Positions 36,701-48,700 of a DNA stretch of 64,000 nt are shown here, piece after piece (within the stretch, counting starts at the first letter, position 1; each line of letters begins with the position of its first letter). A program made the translations under genes and the position numbers. The notes under the pieces are model-generated. The model was given only the letters and a program-made list of their open reading frames with translations. It was not told where the DNA came from and made no database searches. The stretch is from Dipteris shenzhenensis. Its lineage: Eukaryota; Polypodiophyta; Polypodiopsida; Gleicheniales. The stretch is from the NCBI GenBank assembly GCA_047967505.1, contig CM106538.1, one strand, 5' to 3'.

Positions 36701-39700
36701 ACTGTGAATCTGTGCCCTGTTCCATTAAACCTGCAACACTGTCCGGCTAGAAGGGAACCCCCTAAAGGATATCATCAAAAGACATAAGTAGCCTCCCTCC
36801 AAACTGAACATCAAAAACCAGGGCATCCTCATATGCATCCTGCAAAGCAATAACCTGAATAGGAATACTCGTCCTAGTGAAAGCACCCAACCAAGTGGAA
36901 TCCGTAAGGGGCATATCATATGTATCCATCCACTCCACTGAAATGGCTGCATCAATCTGTTGAATCCTACCTACACTCCCTCTGAGATGACCAACTGATA
37001 AAATTCTCCCATCCTCTAGAAGCTTCCTGAAAGCTTTCCAAGATCACACAGTAGATGCAGGGCCTCTCTCCCATCTGGACCATTGTATATAGTGCGAAGT
37101 GCCTAGTGGTTTGCCATGCTCATCAATATGCTTTCATTCGACATAATGTAGCTGCCTATCAATTTCTTCGTGAGAGGAGGGTGGCACTCTCCAAATTGTA
37201 CTTCTGAAGCTATCCCAAGCTTTCAGAATGACAGCCATAAGAGGAGAGGAGGGAGGTCTGAGTAGGGCTGAAGTAAAAATCCATCTAGTACTATCCATCC
37301 ACTCTCCTCCTGAGGTGGGAGTATATGTATGTATGCTGTGTATGAAAAAATCCTTCCAAGGCTCTTATCCAGTCATCAATCCTCTAACCACTATCTTACA
37401 AAGCAAGGCTACACTGCAAGTCTGGGTCGATGATATTAAGACCCCCTTCCCCAATGAGGAGTATGAGGATCTCCCAAGCCACCCTGGCTATGGCATCCGC
37501 CGTCACATCAAGTCCACTCCACAAAAACTTTCTGATAGGTCTCTTGAGCTGACTGATATTGTCCCTGGAGCGGCACCAGCATGAGCAAACAAACCAAGCA
37601 ATGGCCAACAACACCTGGTTGACCACCATAACCCTAGATGCCAAGTCTAGTTTGGCCGAAGTCCATAAGAGGAGTTTCCTCCTTATGCTCTCCAGCATAG
37701 GAGAAAACTGTTGTGCAGGAGAGATGCCCACACCTACTTGGCATCCCAAATACCTGACGGAAACACCCCTCTGAATCCATGTGAAACCAAAATCAGCTCC
37801 CCAGTTTGGAGTGTCCTCATCGCTAATCCAAAAGCCATTGGATTTGTGCCAATTATATGTGCCCTTGCTGCCATGCAAAACAAATCCAAGGCTGTCTTAA
37901 AAGAAGTGAGCGTAGGAGGAAGTGGTCTGGCATGACATAACTCAGACATAAATCATAGATGAGGCTTCTCTGTAGGATGGTTAAAGACAAGATGACAAGC
38001 CGATTTTTTATACGACAAGTCTGCCTTGACTGGTGCATAACTTCAAACGCTGCATGATGAGGGACGGCAGGTTCAATCAAATAGCTAGGAGACTCTAGAA
38101 TTGTCCACCACTTTCTCCAGGCACATTTTCCAAGCAGAGGAATGAGACCCTATAGATATGGGCAGCGAAGGAGGAGAAATGGGCCCACATCCCTTGATAA
38201 GGCAAGAGCTTCATGGATGATGAGCTTTATGAGGCCCTCAAGGCGCTTCGATACAAAGTGCCTGGGGGAAGATTGTCTCTTTCCACTCTTCTTCCACATC
38301 TTTTGAGAGCATGCGGCCATCCCAATGTAGCTGACACCCCAAAAGCTTTTCAATTCAAAGAAACTACGTCAGTCTCTCACCTGTGTGTGGATTCGTCTCA
38401 CCTCGAAGAGAGGCGATTCAAACGACATTCAATAGTGCTTAGACATTGTCTACAGATCTTGGCCAAGATCTTGAGTTTGCGGTTGCTCCCACACCTCCCA
38501 GATTTCATTCATGACACACAAATAGGCCTTGCCCAAGAGAGAAGTATCCTAGATAACATCTTCGCTTTTGGGAAGCCACCAAGTGGGCACGTGAAAGGGC
38601 TCCGTAGCTTGCAATTTTACTCTTGGATTTTGAGGAGACCTATGATAGGGTGGACTTGGCCTTTTTGGAGAGAAGATAAGGAGATTAGGCTTCTCGGACA
38701 TTTGCTACTTCAATAGAAAAGTCCTAGTCGACTTTCTCCACCCCATCTCTTTGGTAAAGGTCCTTGATGAGTTGTATCATGTATTCCCATGATGTTTTCT
38801 TCTCTTGAGATTTACTGCCATGTAGTTTTTGAAAAAACCTTTTGGGGTTTTGTTTTACATGCTCAAAACTCTCAAGCTGTTTGCTCACGAGAAATATTCT
38901 TTTGTTCATTTTTATACCACCTGTTTCGGAATTGACCTGAGTTTGCATCAAGTGGATGGGGTATGAGGATGCCTATGGCTTCGTAGCAGTAGCAAGTGAC
39001 TTGTCGTGAGCAATATAGCGTAGTGGAGCACCAACTGGCGCAAGCGATGATCACAACAACAGACAAGGAAATCAGATGTTGCAATGCTCAAGGGCAATTC
39101 ACAAGAAAGGTGCAATAAAGTTCATGCAGACCCGTAGATGCACAAAGGTACATATAGTTGATGCAAACAGCCAGCAGAAAAAATTAAGGTGCATGGTCAA
39201 CACGCCATTATTAGATGGTGGTGTCGGACTGTTTACAGAAGCTTCTGAGGCTATTTGACTGTAGTTATGAGGTAGGTTCAGATGGTGCATTTGTGCAAGT
39301 GTAATGGTGGACAGACTACATGGTGGACATGTTTTGAAGACAGTTTGAGTTTCAGTTGGTGTTTGCTAAGTGATTATTCTGTGAGTTGCTTGATGGATTT
39401 TGCAATTGTATTGTGGATCCAGGGGGGAGAATCCTGAGGTGTATTTACAGGTTTTTCGACATACATGTGCTTCGTAGAAGTGGCCCAAGGCAAAATGGAC
39501 GGGCATCTTGGGTGATTTTCTTGAAGGTAGTGCACTTATGGTACAGATCCTTTCCTATGAGAGTCAAGAGCAGTTGGGATGCCTTATCAAGTGCTTTGGT
39601 TGAGCAGTTCAAGGTACAAGAGGCTGCAGCTATTTTGTGGCAGAGTGGGAGAGTTAAGCAGCATGAGGAACATGAGGAATGGTACATGTGACAGTCGGCT

Positions 39701-42700
39701 GTGGTGAAGGCTGGTTGGAACAAGAGAATCTATTGAGGGATGCAAAGAAGAATGATGAAGATATCACAGGCACCGAGGAGGATAGCACAGGATCCTCACT
39801 TGCACAGAACCTTGGGATATGCAAGAAATAGGCATGTACTCAGTATGAGGATGTTTATGACCATCGGTTGAATGGTTTGTTTGATGGTGAGGATGATGCC
39901 ACATTGGTGAGTCCATGAGTTAGGGATCTACTGTAGATGAGAGGCTAGAGGAGCCTTGTGGGTGCTTGCAGGTAGGGATGCCCTATGAGTTGGATAACCA
40001 TGCTACGGTGTTGAGGGATTCTTCTGTAGTTGCAAGCCATGAATTGTGTCAGGTAAATGAGGCAGAAAATCTTGATATGCATTTGGATATGCCCTTCTAT
40101 GATCAAGATAAGCTTGTGAATACACAAGCTGAAGTTCATAAGGTGCCGGATGTTGATTGGTGCTTTTTGCTTGAGGACTGTGAGTTGGATGTTCAGATTG
40201 CTAGTGTCTTTGAGGTACCCCTATTTGCAGATTTGTCTTGCCTTTGTGTCTATGAAGGGGATGATGCCCGGAACCAGTATACGGATGAGATTATTGACTG
40301 ATTTTGATATTGCTCTTATCTTTTATGGCACACAGCATGCAAGTGGGAGCTAGGAGGGCCCAGAGTCTCTTGGCGAGTCCTTTTACAGTGAGTGGCAGTT
40401 CTACTCATTGTGATTTGGATATAGGATGATGGACCTCTCTTGGAAGGTTGAGCCTATGTAGCTGCTGAGCACGATCTGCGTACTCCGTAGCTGAGGGGGG
40501 GAATGTTATTTTATTTTGTTGCTACTAGGGGTGGTTAGGGGGTTTCAGTGACACTGTGTAGGAGGCTGTGTTGGGTTGTTTTGTAAATCTACCTCCACTA
40601 TGGAGTCCAGAGGGACGTGGGCCTTTACGAGGGCTTTCGGATGGGACTTGTCCCGCATCAATCGGGTCATTGGGGCCTGAGATATGTAATTAACAATGTT
40701 TGTACGGGCACGCATTCCCATGGAAGGAGGGGGGTGTAGAGTGGTTTAAATTAAGTTAAGGGTCATATGTAAACGAGTTAGAGGGGAGAAGAGTCTAGAG
40801 GTTTGGGGATGATGGCTTTCCATGTATGAGCGAGGTACGTGGGATCTTGACAAGTTGTACAGTTTTGCTGGCATATAGTGCGTGGTGTTCTTATGTGTTT
40901 CGTGTGGTCCCCTTCCTCCTTCACCCTTGCTTGCATCCCGAGCATAAAGCGTGTGCAACACATGAAATAAATTTGTGTCTTTCACCACATATATTGTTTG
41001 TGATGGTCTTCTTTTATGACCTTTGCTGTTTTTTCCCATGCCATGCAAATGTAGCATACTATCCCACCCAAACCTCTTCTGAGATTCTTTCACGGCATGT
41101 TGCCATGTTACCAATACTGTTAAGTATATCCGTCTCTGATATTTCATCTTCCAATGCAATGGCGTTGTCCAAAGGCCATCCTCCCATTTTCCATATTTTG
41201 ATCCTGAGGATCTGGAGTCCCTATTTATGCTTCTCTCCCCCTTTGCTCTTTTAATGGCAGCTCTCCCATCTTTCATATAGGCATTCTTTCTTTCTTTTTA
41301 TGCAATTCTAATGACCTAAAGCTCCTTGACTTTTGGGTATATTGGCTCCTTGTAAGATCTCCATTTATCCATATAGAGTGCCCCTTGAGACGATGCTTAT
41401 GATTCAGTACTTTGAGGCAAGACTGTATCCTGAAATTCAACTACTATTTGCCTTGGTTTCTCTCTTTCCTCCCCACTCTGAATGCATCTTACCGTTTCCT
41501 TGTAGATATGTGCATGGTGTTTTGGAAGAGCTATGAGGAGCTTTTCAATGTCCTCATTCTCGCTCTCCTCCACCCCCACAATCCTGATGTTGAGGGCTTT
41601 GTCCTGCTGCTCTTTTTGCTCTCTCATCTTGCTATTGACTAGATCATCAATAGAGCTTATCATGTCTTGTGTATTTGGAAGCTGTTGGACGTGCTTCCCC
41701 TCAGTCTCTCGTATTTCCTTCTCTATTTTCTGTTCCATTCTGTTGACTCTGGCATAACCTGTCTCTATTATTTTGCCCATTGTTAGCATCTTTTGAGAAA
41801 GCCCATTCACGATTTCTTTTAACTCTGTGATCTCTTGAATTAACAAGGAATTTTCCTCTTGTATTTTGGCCATTGCCTCATACATTTGGCCTTTTTGTGG
41901 TCCTGTAAAAATTAGGATGTGGAGACATAATTCTCAGAAGGGATCTTTTGGGGTGAACATTTTCTCAGGTGACATTTTGCAGTAGTCCTGGCTAAGCAAA
42001 TCTGGCTAAGCAAATCCCAGTTCTCCCCTCTTGCAAGATCCGGTCTGTCTCTTGAATTTAACAGTTCAAATTAACCATGATGTCTCTGCCTCAGCATTTA
42101 CTGATTCCCCTTGTGATTCTGAAACTGCTGTCTTTGTGGTTATGGCATTTACCAACTGATTCTGATCAATGCATTATTATCTTTGTCTGCAGTTCAATTG
42201 GCACCACAAGGATTGATATTTCCCAATTCCTAGCCTCTATTCTCAGTGCTCACAGGTTGATTTCTGACGTGGTCAGTACAATCAGGTCGCCTGATAGCAG
42301 CCTGGGTGTTCTGTTCTTGAATTGTGTCGTATTCTTGCCAGCCTTAAAAGACCACCGCCAGTCATGTGCATCAGTGAAATAATTAAATAGCATCTAGGAG
42401 ACGACAATATAACGATATTTGTATGGCCATATACCCAAGTTTTTGAGTTTAGTTTTCCCTAACATTAACCTAGAAATGTGCTCAAAAGATTAAGTTTGTA
42501 GACCTTACTTTCATTGCTATACCTCCACTGGATGACCCAGCAGCAACATTTCCATACATATCCATGCAAACTGCTCCAACTGTATCCATGGTTGCTCCCT
42601 CACAATTATCCTTGGAAAAAAGGAAATCTTCGCTTTTTTTTGCACAATCTTCTTTTCCCTGTTTGTAAGGCGTAGCCTGCAACCACCATAATCCCACCAG

Positions 42701-45700
42701 CATGCCATTGGTCGGCAGGCCATACCCACAGATAGTGAGATTGATTTGAAGAAGCAAAGCATTATTACGATTGACCAACAAATAGAAACTAATTAGGTGA
42801 AAGTAATACTCAATCCAGATGTAAAGACCATTAAGATTGAAGCAATTGATATTCAATGCTTGATTTCATAGAGCTCCCTAAAGTTACATAAATGGCAATT
42901 GCCTCCTCCCATTGTGATCTCCTCTTCTCCTTTGTGCTCCCCCCCCTCCCCTTTTTGGGACATGCGCCCCCTTCCCTCCAGTGCCTTGCACCTTTACATA
43001 GCTACTAGCTCCTTTTTTTGCATTGTGCTCTTCAGCATACCTACATGTCTTATCCCTCCACCTTCACATAAAAGTAGGTGTATCCTTACCTGCCTTTCAT
43101 GTGCTTTTAAATGTATCCTTACCTGCATTTTATGTGCCTATTGATATGTGTTTTCCACATTCCCTTTCAAAATTCCTCCCATTTCCTAGTTTCATCAAAC
43201 AAAATCTTTTGCGGCTTTCATCCCTTTTTTTAGCCTCCACTCTCCCTACTGAATGGAAACCTAGTCTTTCAAAAAGTGAAATCCCTTCCTAAGAAAGTAT
43301 AGAGTAGGAGGACACCAATATGCAACTGTTCCAATACCCACATAGGGGGAGACTTAAAAAGGTAGCATGGAGATTGATAACACAAACAACCATGTAATGT
43401 TGTTGGCCTCTCATAGGCTAGATTCGTCCAACATTGTAGATGCCTGCCCTTGCCTTGAATAGTCAAGGCAAACAATGCAAATTAATAATGCACATATTGA
43501 TTCAATACAAACAACAAGAAATAATGTGTAAATTCGAAATTCCATAATACAACATACTCAAAATGGTGATTATATGATGCCAGTGTCCGCTTTGTTCTTT
43601 GGATCATTTCAATGTTGTGAACTTTGCTTCCATGGCAACTTCTAATTAAGATCTATGATTTTCCTTCTTCCTCAAATGATAACCTAGACCCTTATATCCT
43701 AATGCAGCGTCAATTGTGAATGCTAGGAATGGCTTTTGGAGAGCCTCCATCAAGGAAAAGGTTCAATCACAGACGTTGCCCTTCTTGGAAAACGTTTCTT
43801 AGCTTTTGGCTAAGTTTTATTAATCATCATGTTCAACAAGTTAGGATAAAGAAGCTACTTATAATCCATGCGGATGGCTTGTTACTAGAAATGGAGACAT
43901 AACTCGCTTTATCTAACGACTCTTTGAGAAAGCTCACCTGCTTGCTCCCCCTTGTCGCTCCTCAATCCGCCTTCTCCTTCCAGCTCCCTCCATAGCCCAG
44001 GCTCTTCCCAGCCCATGTTTGCAGCCTTTCAAGGGTGTCTTGCCCTGCCTTCAGCCCCACCCCTAAACAATTCTGCTCCCCATTTGCTTCCCTTTTGTCG
44101 CCACATCCAGCTTGCCATCTCTCATATGCCATGAAAACCGACCTCTCTCCCCCCAACTTAAAGTTCCTGTGCTTTGTCCAAACATGAAATAGTGATCCTT
44201 GACCAATTTAACAAAGATTTGCTTATCACAATAATGGAGCTCAATCTTTTTGAATAAGTTCAATATCATTTAAGATCTTTCTCAATCACATACTACATTA
44301 GTCTATGCTCTATATTTGGGTTCCCTAGATCTCGCCGACTATGGAATAGACACTTTTAGGTTCTAGGCGGGCCCTGCCTAGATATAAGAAATTGTATGAT
44401 TACTATTTCAGAATTGCTGGACTAAATTGCTCCTTTCACTAGTTTGAATAAGGGCTTATGCCATGAGTCTTGAATCCTACACTAATCACCACTGTATCCT
44501 ACAAGGCAAGGCTATGGTCACTAAGAAAACAAAAAAAGGCTTCCTCAAGTGAAACCGTCGCCCTCGCAGGAAAGAAGCCTTAACCCCAGGGCTAAGAAGT
44601 GGCATTAAAAGAATGGTAACTAAACCTCTAGCCTTCCTCACACTTGAATGTGTGGGCTTACTGACCCCTCATGAGGAGAGGAACTTGCTTGGATGAGGGT
44701 TAACACATTCTCTCCCATCTTTTTGGCTCTCCAAGAAGTTAAGTGGTGCTATACTTGAGACTAGATTAAAGGCTGTAGATAGAAGAAGAGTTTAGTCTTT
44801 TACCAACCATGAAGATAGTAGAGGGTACTCCAATAGGAGTGCTTTCTCATTATCAGAATGCTATTCAAAGGGTTTGGAATTATGACAGAGGTGGATGGAC
44901 TGATATACAATGCATTATGAAAGGGGTCGCTTTTACAGCAGTGATCTCAGTTTATGCTCCAACAAGTCTCAAAGCAGGACTGAAATTTGGGAGTCACTCT
45001 CTAACATTGCACTTAATGCCTTTTTATTAGGGGACTTCAACATGGTAGAAGATAGGCCTGATTGGTGGCTGGGAAGAGGTTCTATAATTAGAGGCTCTGA
45101 ACTTCAGGCCCGGGAGGATTTAACTGCCCTGGGGTCAAGGAAGAGCTGGTGTGAATGTTTTTCTCTAAAATTGACAGAGTTTACCTCCATACCTTATATA
45201 CACCTGGCTCCCTCAGTCTTGCTGCTACTCCAGCTTCTTTTGATCTGCTCCAAGGCGTGTGACTTTTGGCTCCAGCTTGAGGATATGCTGTTACAGCCTC
45301 AGTGCTGATTTTGATCATGTATGCCTCTTAGTGAGGAGCTTTGAGGGACAATATGTAAATATATTTCCATAGTATAGCACAATATAATTTTTCTGCTAAA
45401 AAAAGTTACAATCAATTATATTGCCTTGTATTCTCCCCCTTTATCTGATCTGAGATCCTCAATATGCTTGCCAGTCTGGTTTTCAACCATGGCAACAAAT
45501 TCCTTAAAGTACTTAAGGGTCTCCATGAAGAAGCAGACCCATGTCTTCCTGGAATAATCGTCTATGAATATCAAGAAGTAAAGCTTACCTCCTATTCATG
45601 TGACATTCAGGGGACCACATAGGCCAAAATGTATCAGTCTAAGGACATCTTTTCTCCTTGAACCTTTCTTTCGGAATTTTCATGGCTGTGCTTTCCCATG

Positions 45701-48700
45701 ATACATCCTTTCCTTATTGAAGCTCAGGAAGGCCATTCACAAAACCTTTTCTGTTCATTAGGACCAGGCTTTGCATGTTTGGGTGGCCAAAACCTTTATG
45801 CCACAAGATTTCTATCTTGTTTAAGAGATGAAGGCCTTAACATCGAGTATAGATGATGTCACTTTATAAAGGCCCTCTTCCTAAATTCCTTGGCCATGAT
45901 TTGAAATCGTCAACCTTGTCCCGAATGAGACATCCCCCTTAATCAAATTCCATCTTCTTGTTACGTTTGGTAATGACGATTAAATTTATCAAAAAATTTA
46001 TTCAAATGTGGAACGTGTAAAACGTTATGTCTGCCCCATATATCTTTATTCGACATTCATATCGGCATATTGATTTGATGAAGTCTGGAGGCTCCCAATT
46101 CTACATGGTTCGCTATTATTTTTCTCTAAGTGAGAGAACTACTTGTGTGAAGTGAAGTGATTGGAGGCTCCGGAGTCAATAATCCATTATTTTTAGCCAT
46201 GTTTAGCCAAATCTGTCATTGTCTTTCAACACTCAAAAGCAAAATGGCCAAGCTTGCCACAATAAAGACAAGGTCCTTTCTTCTTTGTGTTATTCTGATC
46301 ATGATGATCTTTATCATCATGTTGACACTAAGAATTTAAGTTTTGCTTTGGGTTAGGGCTGAAGCGGGGTTTCTGATTTTGTCTTTTATTTTTAGCCATG
46401 AAGGTTGTATTAGCCAAAGAGCAAAAGTAAAGGAGGGTCGAGCACCAACCACGTAAACACAAACGTCGGCAAACGATCAGCAAAAGATGAAGACAAAGGT
46501 GACGCTAAAAATCCACATGAATTGTCACGGGAACGTGATGGCGACATGATTAAACTAACCACCACTGAATTTGGCCTAGGGGTGCCAAGCTAGGGGCATT
46601 ATTAATGTCCGAAGGGTGCCTATGATTAAAAGTGCAATTCCTAGCGCTATTAACTTGGTTCCATTCACTAGGGTCATGTCTTAAAAAGTGACCCCCTAGA
46701 GTCATTAAATGCCTACGTCCACCTTGGGTCAAACTTTTCCATGTGTCCTCTGTGTGTGTGTGTGTTTGAGCTGTATGGGCGACTTGTGGCACCTGTGTGT
46801 CTCATCTGGAAGCACCTCGAAGATCCTGGAACCTTATCCTATCCTATCTTGATGTTCAGGGTCTTCATCCCTATAAAACAGTCTCTTCTTGGGCATGCGG
46901 ATTTGTGGAGCTTCCTGTTGCTGGCTGAAGGCATTTCTGCTGATTTCTCCGCGACAGATCTTCTCCTACTGGTGTCTCCTGTTGTTGGCATGCTCCCTAG
47001 GCCTGGGCGACTTCATTCTGGGCCTTTTTTTATGGTTTTCTCGACATTCTCCGCGACAAATTCCTGAATTTTCACTATCTGAAGCCATAATCCTGGTTGC
47101 CTATCTTCTAGCTTTTGTCTGGTGCTGTGCACACTGAAATCAGAGGTTGCTATTGGCTGAAATCATCAGGTGGGTGGGCGACTTCATGGCTGGTTGGTTG
47201 CTGATTGCTGGTCGACTCTTTTTGTGATTCATTCTGGTGCTGGAAGGCAGTCAGGGACAGCCTCCTCCTGCCAAAATCTGCTGATTGCTGGTCGACCATC
47301 TTCTGGGGCTGTTTCAGGCTGGAAACAGGCTCAATTTGCTGGCTAAACTCTTACTTGACTCTACTGGTGTGTGCATTTACTGTTTTTGCTGAGTTTTGGA
47401 AGGTTGGTTGCCCTGCCATTAGCCTGGGAGAGGATTGGGCCATTGGTTGTGTTACTCTCTTCCTGGGAGAGCAGTGGCAAGACTTGGACTCAGTGATGGC
47501 CTTGATTTGTGAGTATGTATTGCTTGGTATGATGTTGGATCATTCCGTTTGTGGTACGCTTTGCTACTGAAGGGAACCAAGTGGATAGCACTGGGTGTTG
47601 GTCATTGCACAGCCACTGGTTGGCATCGTACTGGGTTGCACCTGCGGGTGAATTCAAGAAGGGAGCCCTTGTAATTGAACTAACCAGTAAATAAAGAAAT
47701 ACCACAAGGGGCGCCAAGTGTTGGGGCCAACAAGTGTCACTGTGTATGCTTATTGAGTTGGGGCATTCTAGCCTCCCTTGTTTCTGTGATTCAGTGATGC
47801 TATGCCGTGGAATTGTATGCTTTCATTATTGTATTTGGCAACGGCAATGGAATATAATGGCTGTATTTTGATGTTGTGAGCAAGTAAAGTAAGATCTACT
47901 GCCCTGCCCTTTGTCAATCAAAGGCCCGTTACATGAATCTCAATGTCAAGGAAATCAAGGACCAGGACATGAATAGTGCTACTTTGATGTTGGGTTGAAA
48001 TAGACCCGAGATCCGTGGTGTAGGATTTGATCTATTCCTATCATCTAAGGGGGACAACTAGATAAATTTGTTGGTGCCTTGGGATTTTGAAGACTTTGGA
48101 GTATTCGTGACTTGGACCAATAATAGTACCAGTGTTCTAGACTGGATCCAGCTGTTCGTGAATTATGCAGAGAAGTACCTAAAAAGACTAGAGGTGTGGG
48201 TTTGTGGACCAGCCGATGAAGACATCCTCGACTTGCACCTGAAATCTTTTGCAAGGGAGCTGATGGAGCAATTCTTTGACAGGTAGCTATTGAACGCAAA
48301 GTGTCATTGAGAAGGGGTGTGGGATAAATAGAGTCAATGCCCTACTTGTTAGCCCCTAAATGATATCTGTAATAATATGGGTAAGCATTGTGCCATGTGG
48401 GCACGTGAAAAGAGAGTGGGAGGACTGCCACGTGGACAGCCGACAAGCTCCCATATTAGGTTTAAGGCAGCCAATGAGGCCACCCTGGTCAACTGACAGT
48501 GAATCCATAGTCTGGGCTTTGTTCAACTATGCATGCGATAGCACACAGTCCGGTACCTGGCAGGTATCTGCTTACTACAGTCTACAATTCACAACTTACC
48601 GAGATCTGGCAGGCTTCTACTGCTATAGTGTAAACCCATTGAGTAAATGGCCTCCTCTGCTTTTGGTAATCATGGTAAACTCTTCATGCTCAAACAAAAA

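Noticed and set aside
47700-47730. GGGGCGCCAAGTGTTGGGG as a primer-binding site and LTR border
   Set aside because: No matching second LTR or adjacent coding region in the right order was found.
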